In this document: piece after piece, positions 15,673 through 23,068 of the stretch | How the letters are laid out: each line of letters starts with the position of its first letter | Position numbering within the stretch: position 1 is the first letter of the stretch | Source: Auraticoccus monumenti | GTDB lineage: Bacteria; Actinomycetota; Actinomycetes; Propionibacteriales; Propionibacteriaceae | Direction: 5' to 3' | Length of the DNA: 64,000 bases | NCBI RefSeq assembly: GCF_900101785.1 | Contig: NZ_LT629688.1 | Location: forward strand, 992,001 to 1,056,000 | The notes under the pieces: model-generated | Database searches by the model: none | The model's input: only the letters and a program-made list of their open reading frames with translations | Told to the model about the DNA's origin: nothing | Translations under genes and position numbers: made by a program

Positions 15673-15902
15673 CGGGCACCGTCGGCGGCCGGGTCCTGCA
15701 GCAGGTGCTGGTTGGCGTGGGCCTGCATGCGCGGCACCGCGGTAGAGGTCGGGCCCTCGACCACCGAAGGGCAGGCGGGGCACTGCCAGCGCAGCCAGGA
15801 CGCCGAGCGGATGGCGGCAGCGACGACGACGGCGACCAGGGCCAGCGCCACCAGCAGGACGGCCCCGTTGACGGCTGCTCCCGTGATCAGCAGGGTCGTC
15901 AT
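15669..15902 (-). CDS. Membrane-anchored small phage protein
   Basis: 77 residues. A hydrophobic helix at ~9-32 (AVNGAVLLVALALVAVVVAAAI) is followed by WQCPACP and a distal H-A-N-Q-H, possibly a zinc site on the cytoplasmic side. Coupled by overlaps. Function unknown. Confidence 0.55.
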   Translation of the reverse strand: MTTLLITGAAVNGAVLLVALALVAVVVAAAIRSASWLRWQCPACPSVVEGPTSTAVPRMQAHANQHLLQDPAADGAR

Positions 15903-16090
15903 GCCTGCACCGCACCCTTCTCGGCACCGGCGTCGACGAGCTGGTCGGCGGGGCTGCTACCCACCACGGCCGGAGCGGTCTGGAGGGCGTCGACGACGGC
16001 AAGAGTGGCCGCTGTGATGGCGTAGGCATCCGGGGACAGCGGGCTCTGCCGCAGCGCCTCCCGCGCCAGCTCGTAGTGGGTCCGCTCCAT
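15899..16090 (-). CDS. Small helical phage protein
   Basis: 63 residues from ATG 16090; it overlaps the next gene by 4 bp. The N-terminal half is amphipathic (YELAREALRQSPLSPDAYAITAA), the rest is low complexity. No family recognised. Confidence 0.5.
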   Translation of the reverse strand: MERTHYELAREALRQSPLSPDAYAITAATLAVVDALQTAPAVVGSSPADQLVDAGAEKGAVQA

Positions 16091-16093
16091 CGG

Positions 16094-16945
16094 TCAGCCG
16101 ATCCCGTGGTTGACGTGCAGGTGGGAGGGGGTGCCGGCCTCGACGGTGGCGATCACGGAGTCGAAGGCGTCCTCGAGCACGGTGTCGGGGCGGTGCAGCT
16201 TGAACCCGATGCCGAGGTTGCCGTCCTCGATGCGGTAGCGGAGGCGGGCGGTGACCCGGTACGGCTCGGCGCCCTGGAAGGGGCGGAGCGCGATCGTGAC
16301 GGCGGATGGGATCTCGAGGGTGCCCTTCTCGCCCGCCTTGGAGGTGATGGTCTCCCGGTAGAGGAGCCCGCGGGCGCCGTTGGCGAGGTTCTCCGAGGAC
16401 TCGAAGTCGACGCTTTTCTTCGCGGTGAAGGTGCGGGCGAGGTCGAGCATGGTGGCGGCGTTGGGGTCGATGAAGTCGTCCTGGTTGTCCTCGATGAACT
16501 CGGCGAACTTGACCTGGGTCATCAGCTGGCCGGACACACCCAGCCAGGTGGTCCACTGCTTGTTGGGTCGGAGGGTGAGGACGGCGCGGTGGTCGGCCCA
16601 GCCGGCCTTCCCGGCGTGCTCCGCGGCGTTGAGGACGGCGGTGATGGTGCGCTGGTCGAGGTTGGCCCAGAGCTCGACGTCCTCGGACTCCTCGCCGAGG
16701 AAGCGGCCGGTGTAGTCGAGGAAGGCGGTCGGGTCGAAGGTCTCGACCTTGCGGGGGCCGACCCGGTGCGGCCGCTCGCTGTGCTGCTGGGTGTCGAGGA
16801 CGTGCTGGCGGCCGGTGGTGTCGGTGACGCTGTAGATCCGGCCGCGCTCGAGCAGCTGGGGCTCGGCGGCGGAGAAGGCGAGCCCGGCGACGACCGCGGT
16901 CTCGGTCTGAGGGTCGCCGTCGGTGATGTTGATCAGTCCGGTCAT
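16094..16945 (-). CDS. DUF2303 family phage protein
   Basis: 283 residues from ATG 16945, preceded by GAGGAGCACCACC. The conserved DUF2303 pattern is visible: an N-terminal VTDTTGRQHVLD strand pair, FDPTAFLDYTGRF, the TAVLNAAEHAGKAGWADHRA segment and TWLGVSGQLMTQVKFAEFIEDN. DUF2303 proteins are frequent in actinophage and proteobacterial phage early regions next to recombination genes. Their biochemical role is not established. Confidence 0.9.
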   Translation of the reverse strand: MTGLINITDGDPQTETAVVAGLAFSAAEPQLLERGRIYSVTDTTGRQHVLDTQQHSERPHRVGPRKVETFDPTAFLDYTGRFLGEESEDVELWANLDQRTITAVLNAAEHAGKAGWADHRAVLTLRPNKQWTTWLGVSGQLMTQVKFAEFIEDNQDDFIDPNAATMLDLARTFTAKKSVDFESSENLANGARGLLYRETITSKAGEKGTLEIPSAVTIALRPFQGAEPYRVTARLRYRIEDGNLGIGFKLHRPDTVLEDAFDSVIATVEAGTPSHLHVNHGIG

Positions 16946-16961
16946 GGTGGTGCTCCTCGGG

Positions 16962-17375
16962 TCAGTTGGCGGTGGTCTGGGTGATGTCGCGGGGCGCGGC
17001 CGGCTCGCCGGCGGGCACCTCGCGGAGGCCCGTCAGCTCGGGCTGGGCGGGGTTGGAGCGGGAGAAGTTGCCCTCCTCGCCGAGGTAAAACATCGACGGC
17101 TTGCGCGGGAACGCGGGCAGCTTGAGGCGGACGTCGTCGTGGACCAGGAGCACCTCGTCGTCGGCGCGGCGGTCCGGCTCGACGGTGATGACGAGCGTCA
17201 TGGAGCCCTTCTTGCCGGTCTCCTTCACCCGGTTGACCAGGTCCCACAGGCCCTCGGAGAGCTCGCTGTGGAGGCGGCCGTGGCCCTGCTCGGCGAGGAG
17301 GTCGGCGAAGGGGCGGATGTGCGGGTCGTCGGTGATGGCCCCGGTGCGGGGGTCCTGGAAGCGGCGTTCGGGCAT
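16962..17375 (-). CDS. Phage protein of unknown function, often paired with DUF2303
   Basis: 137 residues from ATG 17375. It begins MPERRFQDPRTGAITDDPHI and contains an alpha/beta core (SMTLVITVEPDRRADDEVLLV) and a Pro-rich end. Immediately upstream of DUF2303 with a short gap, so probably co-translated. No family named with confidence. Confidence 0.65.
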   Translation of the reverse strand: MPERRFQDPRTGAITDDPHIRPFADLLAEQGHGRLHSELSEGLWDLVNRVKETGKKGSMTLVITVEPDRRADDEVLLVHDDVRLKLPAFPRKPSMFYLGEEGNFSRSNPAQPELTGLREVPAGEPAAPRDITQTTAN

Positions 17376-17377
17376 GG

Positions 17378-17551
17378 TCAGGCCTTCCTGGTGGTGTTCT
17401 CGGGGCAACCGGGACGGTGTCCCTGGACGGTGGTGACGTGGCAGCAGGTGGGGCAGGCGTCCGGACGCTGCCGCGAGGTGGTGCACATCGGGCAGCCGCA
17501 GGAGAGGTGGTCGGGCTTCGCCGCGGCGAGCTCGCGCAGGACGGCGGTCAC
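17378..17551 (-). CDS. Cysteine-rich zinc protein
   Basis: 57 residues from GTG 17551 (GTGA overlap). CGCPMC, CPTCCHV and a distal GCP give six or more cysteines in 57 residues, consistent with one or two zinc sites. Too short for firm family assignment. Confidence 0.55.
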   Translation of the reverse strand: MTAVLRELAAAKPDHLSCGCPMCTTSRQRPDACPTCCHVTTVQGHRPGCPENTTRKA

Positions 17552-17862
17552 GACTGGGCCATCGGGTCGTCCACGACGGTCACCGCGATGAGGCCGTCGG
17601 TGGTGTCGATGACCCCGCGCCACCAGGAGTGGGTGGGGCTCACCTCGTTCATGCGGTCGTCCGCCACGACGCTCAACGCCTCACGAATGCTGGCAGTCGC
17701 GCCGGAGTAGCCGCTGATCGTGACGTTCCCGTGCCACTCGACGTGGACGCTGGCGGCCGACAGGAGGTGGATGTTGTCGGCCACCCACTGCAGTGCGCGG
17801 TACCTAGCGTCGGCCGCGGCGACCGCCGTCGCAGGGTCCGGGATGAAGGTGCTGGTACTCAA
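17548..17862 (-). CDS. Phage protein of unknown function with TTG start
   Basis: 104 residues. The start is TTG 17862, decided by AGGAGCACCCG directly upstream, the same leader type used by other genes of this cluster. It reads as a small alpha/beta protein (ARYRALQWVADNIHLL, then SVHVEWHGNVTISGY). First gene after the 17900-17930 hairpin. No family recognised. Confidence 0.55.
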   Translation of the reverse strand: MSTSTFIPDPATAVAAADARYRALQWVADNIHLLSAASVHVEWHGNVTISGYSGATASIREALSVVADDRMNEVSPTHSWWRGVIDTTDGLIAVTVVDDPMAQS

Positions 17863-17899
17863 CGGGTGCTCCTGGGGTGCGGTGGGTGGAAGGGGGTGT

Positions 17900-17930
17900 G
17901 GCCCGTCCTGTCCCCTGATCGGGACGGGCC
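17900..17930. terminator. Hairpin between the repressor gene pair and the early cluster
   Basis: Perfect 9-bp arms GGCCCGTCC (17900-17908) and GGACGGGCC (17922-17930), with an alternative inner GTCCC/GGGAC pairing. It lies 6 bp after the stop of the minus-strand gene 17936-18115. No T-run, so attenuation or antitermination control rather than full stop is possible. Confidence 0.55.
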
Positions 17931-17935
17931 AGAGG

Positions 17936-18115
17936 TCAGGCCGCGCGCTGGCTGGCCGGGTCGGTGAGCAGGCGCCGGAGGCGGGCCTTTTTCGCCTCGT
18001 CCATCGGCGGGATGGGCTTGGCCAGCACCTTCGCGATCTCGAAGTTGTGGAAGTCCTCGGAACCGGGCTTGTGCGGGTTCGGCGAAGTGGGCGTGACCGG
18101 GATGGGCGAGCTCAT
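17936..18115 (-). CDS. Small protein downstream of the Xre gene
   Basis: 59 residues from ATG 18115, with an ATGA overlap to the Xre-type gene. Its order is MSSPIPVTPTSPNPHKPG, then a helix (FHNFEIAKVLAKP) and a basic end (KKARLRRLLTDPASQ). Translational coupling and natural composition support it as real. It may be a Cro-like or anti-repressor partner; that is speculation. Confidence 0.55.
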   Translation of the reverse strand: MSSPIPVTPTSPNPHKPGSEDFHNFEIAKVLAKPIPPMDEAKKARLRRLLTDPASQRAA

Positions 18116-18396
18116 ACGGCAGCACCACGGCGACGGGGCCGGTACTGGACGTCGAGCGCCTCGGCGTCGAGTCCGTACGCAAGTGCGATGGCTCGCAGTA
18201 CTTCGGTCGAGGCGCCGCGGTGGCCGTTCTCGATGGCGGAGAGCGCGCCGCGCGTCAGGGTGAGTTCTGGGTCGGCTTCGTTCGCAGCAGCGCAGACCTC
18301 GTCGAGCGTCATACCGCTCACGCTTCGCAGCGAGCGGAGGTCCACGTAGGGCGGCTGCACCCGCTTCCGCTGCTTCGCGTAGTGGCTGATCGTCAT
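18112..18396 (-). CDS. Xre-family HTH regulator (Cro/repressor-type)
   Basis: 94 residues. ATG 18396 is used; an earlier TTG lies inside the operator. LRSLRSVSGMTLDEVCAAAN...LTRGALSAIENGHRGASTEVLRAIALAYGLD is a full Xre/Cro HTH with the recognition helix at TRGALSAIENG. It is the first gene leftward from the operator array and heads the minus-strand early genes, which fits a Cro-like regulator. It could instead be the immunity repressor. Confidence 0.8.
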   Translation of the reverse strand: MTISHYAKQRKRVQPPYVDLRSLRSVSGMTLDEVCAAANEADPELTLTRGALSAIENGHRGASTEVLRAIALAYGLDAEALDVQYRPRRRGAAV

Positions 18397-18562
18397 AGCC
18401 CTAGAGTAGGGCAAACCTAGCCCTGGAGCAACCCTAAATAGGGCAAACCTTGGCTGACTAGGCCGACGCCTTGTAACTCCCCTGTCTGAGCGGGGGAATC
18501 ACAGCCGTGAGGTTTGCCCAGGGTGCAGCAGGTTTGCCGAACTTCTAGGGCAACCTTGGGGC
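18397..18562. promoter_or_regulatory. Divergent control region with five repeated operators
   Basis: Five copies of one motif: TAGGGCAAACCT at 18407-18418 and 18439-18450 (direct), AGGTTTGCCCA at 18510-18520 and AGGTTTGCC at 18530-18538 (inverted), and a variant TAGGGCAACCTT at 18546-18557. Dyads GCCCTA-GAG-TAGGGC (18398-18412) and CCCTA-AA-TAGGG (18432-18443) overlap the left pair. The sites crowd both divergent starts (18396 and 18563), as in a lysogeny switch. Confidence 0.75.
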
Positions 18563-19189
18563 ATGTCCTCCGAACGCGAGCGGTTCGCACAGATCGTCAA
18601 GCTGCGACGCCAGCAACTCGGGCTCACCCATGCCCTCATTGCGGCGCGGGGTGGGCCGTCCAGCCAGACCTTGTCCAACGTCGAGATGGCTACCGGTAGC
18701 TCCCCGTCTCCGAGCACGCTGCGGAAGCTCGATGAAGCTCTTGAGTGGCAGGCCGGTAGTGCTGCTCGCGCTCTCCAAGGTGGCCGTCCGACCACTCGTG
18801 AGTCAGAGAGCAAGCAGCGCAGCACTCGCATCCACCCGTCGCTCTCGCTGGTTCGGGAGCGCCTGAGGGAGTGGGCGGCCGGACCCATGCAGGAGGAGCC
18901 ACCCTCGGATGCGCTCATGCTCTGGGACGACCGCCAGCTGGTGGAAGAGATGGGCAGGCGTCTAGGCAGTAGGGCAGACCAGATCGCAGTCCTGCGGGAC
19001 CGCGAGTACAGCCGGGCGTCCTCCGTTCCCGAGGTGGGGTCGCGGTCTCAGGTGGACGTCACGGATGCGTCGTTCACGCCGGACCACTACACGCTCGCCG
19101 CCGACCGGCAGGACGAGCCCACCGCCTACGACCGTGCGACCGCCGACCAGGACCTGGCCGGCGAAGAGAGCCAGGAGGACAGGTCGTGA
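18563..19189 (+). CDS. HTH regulator heading the lysogenic operon
   Basis: 208 residues. The N-terminal ~60 residues (RFAQIVKLRRQQLGLTHALIAARGGPSSQTLSNVEMATGSSP) form an Xre-like HTH. The C-terminal ~110 residues are acidic and polar without a recognisable domain. It starts right at the edge of the operator array and is divergent from the 94-residue Xre gene, so it is a good candidate for the maintenance repressor. The next gene overlaps it as GTGA. Confidence 0.75.
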   Translation: MSSERERFAQIVKLRRQQLGLTHALIAARGGPSSQTLSNVEMATGSSPSPSTLRKLDEALEWQAGSAARALQGGRPTTRESESKQRSTRIHPSLSLVRERLREWAAGPMQEEPPSDALMLWDDRQLVEEMGRRLGSRADQIAVLRDREYSRASSVPEVGSRSQVDVTDASFTPDHYTLAADRQDEPTAYDRATADQDLAGEESQEDRS

Positions 19190-20049
19190 GCGAACCAGAG
19201 GTTGAGCACCTGCAACTGAAGTACATCGGCCCCGCGGTGCAAGGTGAGATGCGTGCCCGCACCGTGGGAAGCGTCCTGCAGGATCTGGACGACCTGGTGA
19301 CTCTGGCCAGCCGGACCGGGGAGTTCAACAACATCCCCGCCGCTCCGGACGTCAAGGTGACGGCCACCAACAAGGGCTCCTTCGAGATCGCGGCTGTCGT
19401 GCAGTGGGCCAGCACGCTGGAGGGAGGCGGCACGCTCGTCGCGCTCCTCGGTGGTATCGGCTACGCCATCAGGTACCTGCGCGAGCTCGGCAGCAAGAAG
19501 ATCATCGGCGTCAACCATCGACCGGACCAGGGCACCGTCATCCTCACCTTGGAGAACAAGGAGGTGGTCGAGGTCACAGAGCAGCTCTACGCCATCATCA
19601 TGAACAAGCGCGTCCGTAAGGCGTTGAAGGGCATCGTCCGCCCGCTCGGCAACGGCATCGAGGCGCTGGAGCTGACCGGAGGTGGCGAGACCCACCGCGT
19701 CGCGCTGGAGCAGCAGGACGAGTTCACCGAGCCCGAGGAGGGCGACTGGGACGACGTCGTCACCCGGGAGACCCGATGGGTTCGAGTCCGCCAGCCCGAC
19801 TTCGACAACGACCGCTGGGGCGTGACGATCAACGAAGGACGGGTGTCGGTTACCATCGAAGACGAGGACTTCCTCGCTGACGTAGACACCGGACGGGTGG
19901 CGCTGGCCAACACCCAGTCCTTCCAGGTCCGTCTACGGGTCGAGCAGCGCCGCGAGTCAGGCAAGAAAAAGCCGACCATGCGGTACTTCATCGAACGGGT
20001 TCTGCAGCAGAAGGAACAAGATGAGCCACTCCCAGAGGGGGACCACTAG
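19186..20049 (+). CDS. Lysogenic-operon protein with membrane-like segment (DUF7946/7947-like?)
   Basis: 287 residues from GTG 19186. The N-domain begins LQLKYIGPAVQGEMRARTVG and continues with VTATNKGSFEIAAVV. A hydrophobic stretch follows (GGTLVALLGGIGYAIRYL, ~residues 78-97). The C-domain is beta-rich (WGVTINEGRVSVTIEDEDFL). This two-part layout resembles uncharacterised actinobacterial prophage and defence-island proteins I know as DUF7946/DUF7947; the match is by eye only. Expressed with the repressor, it may affect superinfection; no function is proven. Confidence 0.6.
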   Translation: MSEPEVEHLQLKYIGPAVQGEMRARTVGSVLQDLDDLVTLASRTGEFNNIPAAPDVKVTATNKGSFEIAAVVQWASTLEGGGTLVALLGGIGYAIRYLRELGSKKIIGVNHRPDQGTVILTLENKEVVEVTEQLYAIIMNKRVRKALKGIVRPLGNGIEALELTGGGETHRVALEQQDEFTEPEEGDWDDVVTRETRWVRVRQPDFDNDRWGVTINEGRVSVTIEDEDFLADVDTGRVALANTQSFQVRLRVEQRRESGKKKPTMRYFIERVLQQKEQDEPLPEGDH

Positions 20050-20209
20050 CAGTCCCTTAGGCCGTCTGCCCTGGTTCGGGTGGGCGGCGATCGCGGGCCT
20101 GCTCCTCTGCATCGCCGGCGTCGTGCAGGGCGCCTCTCCCGCGTACCTGCTGCTGCCCTTGATCGTGCTCGCTGCCTCGATCGCGAGCGCTCGCAACTCG
20201 AGCGACTGA
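20021..20209 (+). CDS. Small two-helix membrane protein
   Basis: 62 residues overlapping the previous gene by 29 bp. Two hydrophobic helices (WFGWAAIAGLLLCIAGVVQ and SPAYLLLPLIVLAASIA) are linked by a short loop, forming a hairpin in the membrane. Small holin-like or exclusion-type membrane proteins often occur in lysogenic operons; this one is not identifiable further. Confidence 0.6.
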   Translation: MSHSQRGTTSSPLGRLPWFGWAAIAGLLLCIAGVVQGASPAYLLLPLIVLAASIASARNSSD

Positions 20210-20240
20210 CTGTCGGAGTCGCCCTCTACGGTCGGTCGGC

Positions 20241-20678
20241 ATGGACACCCCTCACCCGTGGCGTTGGTTGCGGGATCACCACCCGCACGTGCTGCTGCAC
20301 TGGCACGACCTGCCGCCGGGCTACCGAGGGACCACCGACGGCCACAGCAACATCTGGATGCGCCGCCGCCTGGTTCAGCGGGAGCGGCGCTCCACGCTGG
20401 CCCACGAGCTGGAGCACATCCGACGCAATCATCGGGGGTGCCAGAGGGAGGCAGTTGAGCGGGTGGTGCGGCACCACGCCGCCCGATGGTTGCTGCCCGA
20501 CCTGGGCGTGGTGCTGGACGCGGTGGTGTGGGCGCGGGGAGACTTCGAGCACGCCGCGGAGGAGCTGTGGGTGGACCGGGCCACCGTGCTGGCCCGGCTG
20601 GACCTGAGACATCTGCACCCGGCGGAGAAGACACTGGTCCAGCGCAGAATCGACGACATGGTGCAGGAGATGGCATGA
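20241..20678 (+). CDS. ImmA/IrrE-like zinc metallopeptidase
   Basis: 145 residues. HELEH at residues 55-59 after the RRSTLAHELEHI helix is the zinc-binding motif of the ImmA/IrrE (COG2856) family. The C-terminal part has an HTH-like segment (AAEELWVDRATVLARLD). ImmA-type enzymes cut cognate Xre-like repressors during prophage or ICE induction. Location in the repressor operon supports that role here. The next start overlaps its stop as ATGA. Confidence 0.8.
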   Translation: MDTPHPWRWLRDHHPHVLLHWHDLPPGYRGTTDGHSNIWMRRRLVQRERRSTLAHELEHIRRNHRGCQREAVERVVRHHAARWLLPDLGVVLDAVVWARGDFEHAAEELWVDRATVLARLDLRHLHPAEKTLVQRRIDDMVQEMA

Positions 20679-21592
20679 GGATCAAAGCAGCACTGGGCGT
20701 CATCGCAGCTGCGTCGATGGTGGTGACGGGCTGCAGTGCCGATGCGTCGCAGCAGGCGCCGCCCGCAGCGACTCCGACCTCATCGAGCTCGTCCCCCAGC
20801 CCTAGCCGGTTGGCTGCTACCGCCTTCGACGTCGGTGGCCACCTGGTCGACGACTACCAGGAGTTCGACGGTGCGGTTGGCGACCTCTGCGAGTCGAAGC
20901 GGATGAAGGACGAGCAGGAGATCCGACTCATCGGGGCTGGTGACGAGCTCACGTCCATCGTGAACGCGGGGCGGGTCGATGAGGACTACGCCTGCGCGTT
21001 CCGCTTCTACTTCGGAGCAGTACCGAGTGGCTCTTACGAGATCGAGATCAGCGAGGGTGTCGCCGCCAGCATCTCCGTCGGTGCCAGCATGGAGCCCCTG
21101 CAGATTCGGCTGCCCGCGGCCTGGTCGGACGACGAGTTGGCCTACCTCGAGTGGGCAGATGTGGTGGCGGACAGCGACGAGGCGGCCAGCACGGTCGCTG
21201 CCGCTCGCGAAGCCTGCGACAACATCGCTAACTCCGACCAGGAGAACGCGATCGCCGGCCTGGTCGACGAAGCCACCGACGAGACCCGCGCCGCGGTGAA
21301 GTACCTCTGTCCCGAGCACGAAGAAGTGCTTGAGGTCGCAGACCGTAGCTTCGGTCAGGGGTCCTACAAAGTGCGCACCCAGGGGAGCCGTGACGAAGAC
21401 GACGTGATCCAGCCAGGCACCTATCGCACCAGGGACGGCGTCGAGGACTGCTACTGGGAGCGCGTCGAGGACAACGGTGAGATCCGGTCCAACGAGCTGG
21501 TCGGCTACGCCCCCGAGGGGGTCGAGATAACGCTGCTCGACACTGGCGGCGGGTTCTCGTCGGAGCGCTGTGGTGTCTGGTACCGCCAGTGA
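20675..21592 (+). CDS. Prophage-encoded lipoprotein
   Basis: 305 residues. MRIKAALGVIAAASMVVTGC is a lipoprotein signal with the lipidated cysteine at position 20, followed by a Ser/Pro/Thr-rich linker. The mature part has two similar-sized beta-rich regions, the second ending in DCYWERVED...GFSSERCGVWYRQ, a pattern seen in many actinobacterial secreted proteins. As a surface lipoprotein expressed in the lysogen it could block superinfection or change the cell surface. That is inference from context. Confidence 0.75.
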   Translation: MRIKAALGVIAAASMVVTGCSADASQQAPPAATPTSSSSSPSPSRLAATAFDVGGHLVDDYQEFDGAVGDLCESKRMKDEQEIRLIGAGDELTSIVNAGRVDEDYACAFRFYFGAVPSGSYEIEISEGVAASISVGASMEPLQIRLPAAWSDDELAYLEWADVVADSDEAASTVAAAREACDNIANSDQENAIAGLVDEATDETRAAVKYLCPEHEEVLEVADRSFGQGSYKVRTQGSRDEDDVIQPGTYRTRDGVEDCYWERVEDNGEIRSNELVGYAPEGVEITLLDTGGGFSSERCGVWYRQ

Positions 21593-21714
21593 CTGACGAG
21601 GACCGTGTCATCCTCGAGGTGGCCGACCGCCCGCGCGCTGTACGGCTCGCTCGGGCGGCCGAGCTGGGCCTGACGTCGGCGCGGTTTCATCAGCGGCTCA
21701 TCGCCCTGCTGTAG
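21589..21714 (+). CDS. DUF3263-like mini-protein
   Basis: 41 residues from GTG 21589 (GTGA overlap with the lipoprotein stop). TDEDRVILEVADRP...RAAELGLTSARFHQRLIALL follows the pattern of DUF3263 proteins (D-x-ILdFE...aGAKeqaI...GLSatRYyQvLNaLi), but shorter. DUF3263 proteins are small HTH-like actinobacterial and actinophage proteins of unknown role. Last gene before the element boundary. Confidence 0.55.
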   Translation: MTDEDRVILEVADRPRAVRLARAAELGLTSARFHQRLIALL

Positions 21715-21840
21715 ACTCGGCAGGCGCTCGAGGAGGTCCCGGTGCTAGTTGGTCGGCTGCGCCGGGTGCAGCACGCTCGACGACTCGCCCGCACCACCTG
21801 AAAGTTCGGGGTTCACCCGATCCAGGGGGGCCGGGCTCGC
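21715..21840. other. Right boundary of the prophage (probable attR)
   Basis: Between the last phage-type gene and the first codons recognisable as TadA (GSLSTTHSRSA, from 21834) there is no gene. The tadA frame continues upstream as a non-homologous run and has no start. The crossover core must lie in this stretch, most likely near 21800-21835, but only comparison with the left boundary can define it. Confidence 0.55.
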
Positions 21841-22190
21841 TGTCCACCACCCACTCCCGCTCGGCGGCCAGCACCGTGGACCGCCTCGCCTCGCGGGTCG
21901 CCCAGGGCGGGGTGCTGCAGATGGACGAGGCCTACCGCCAGATCGCGCACAACATCGACCTCCTGGTCCACGTCAGCCTGGTCGACGACACCTGGCGCGG
22001 CGGGGTCCGCACCCGCCGGGTCAGCGAGATCCGCCAGCTGACCGGGGCCATCGAGCAGGGACGTCCGAGCACCCACCTCGTCTACGCGAGCACCCCGCAG
22101 GGAGCCTTCTTCCAGCCCGACCCCGACTTCATGGTCGACCTGCACCCCTTCCTGCCCACCTGGCGCGCCGGCCGGAGGGTCAGGTCATGA
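21834..22190 (+). pseudogene. tadA: TadA/CpaF-type pilus ATPase, C-terminal fragment
   Basis: About 118 codons matching the end of a type II/IV secretion ATPase. GSLSTTHSRSAASTVDRL is the conserved segment after Walker B, followed by AYRQIAHNIDLLVHVSLVD and VSEIRQLTG. Walker A, the Asp boxes and Walker B are missing because the prophage boundary lies directly upstream. The stop overlaps the tadB start as TCATGA, so the original operon layout is kept. The 5' part presumably lies beyond the left end of the prophage. Confidence 0.8.
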
Positions 22191-23068
22191 CCACGGTGGC
22201 GGTGGCCGCGTGCGGGGCGCTCATGGTCGCCGGTGTGCTGCTCCTGGTGGCAGGGCTGCGTCGGCGCCCGCCCGGGCCGGCATCCCTGCGCGAGCGGCGC
22301 AGCCTGCGGGAGCGGTGGGCCCGAGCCACCCGACGGCCTCCCGGTGGCGCCGGTCGTCGCCGCGACCGGCTGCTGCTGCTCGGTGCCGGGCTGGGGGTGC
22401 TGGCCTTCGCCGTCACCGGGATCCCGCTGACCCTGCTGCTGGTGCCGGTCGCGGTGGTGGGCCTGCCGTGGCTGCTGGCCGACCCCGTCAACGGCGAGCT
22501 GGAGCTGCTGCGCGCCCTGGACCGGTGGGTGCGCGCCATGACCGCCACGCTGCAGACCGGGCAGTCGGTGGCCGACGCCCTCCGGAGCTCCGTCCGACAG
22601 GCCCCGGACCTCCTGGTCGAGGACCTCCGGCTGGTCGCCGCGCGGCTCAACGACCGGTGGACGGTGCGGGAGGCGCTGCTGGCCATGGCCGACTCCCTGG
22701 ACAGCCCGGACGCCGACGCCGTCCTCGCCGCCATGGTGCTGGCCGCCGAACGCGGTGGGACGGGTGTCGCCACCACGCTGCGCGAGCTGTCGGAGTCCAC
22801 CCAGGACCGGCTCCGCTCGATGCGCGAGGTCGAGGTCGAGCGGGCCAAGCCGAGGATCGTGGTCCGGCAGGTCACCGTGATCACGGTGACCGTCCTGGCC
22901 GTGGCGCTGGTGGTGGTGCGCGACTTCTTCGCCCCCTACGCCACCCCGCTCGGGCAGGCGCTGCTGGCCGGGCTGTTGGCGGCCTACGCGGGCTCCCTGG
23001 TGTGGATGCGGCGGCTGACCACCCCCCGCCCGCGGGACCGCATCCTCCGTCCGGAGGTGCAGCGGTGA
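22187..23068 (+). CDS. tadB: TadB-type pilus inner-membrane platform protein
   Basis: 293 residues from ATG 22187, coupled to the tadA stop. It has an N-terminal membrane helix, two helices around residues 65-100, a central T2SSF domain (LDRWVRAMTATLQTGQSVADALR and AERGGTGVATTLRELSESTQDRLRS... pattern), and two C-terminal helices. TadB and TadC form the membrane platform driven by the TadA ATPase. The intact gene depends on a promoter now separated from it by the prophage. Confidence 0.85.
   Translation: MTTVAVAACGALMVAGVLLLVAGLRRRPPGPASLRERRSLRERWARATRRPPGGAGRRRDRLLLLGAGLGVLAFAVTGIPLTLLLVPVAVVGLPWLLADPVNGELELLRALDRWVRAMTATLQTGQSVADALRSSVRQAPDLLVEDLRLVAARLNDRWTVREALLAMADSLDSPDADAVLAAMVLAAERGGTGVATTLRELSESTQDRLRSMREVEVERAKPRIVVRQVTVITVTVLAVALVVVRDFFAPYATPLGQALLAGLLAAYAGSLVWMRRLTTPRPRDRILRPEVQR

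Noticed and set aside
18397-21840. Integrase gene near the right boundary
   Set aside because: No tyrosine- or serine-recombinase motif was found in any frame; it is probably at the left end outside the window.
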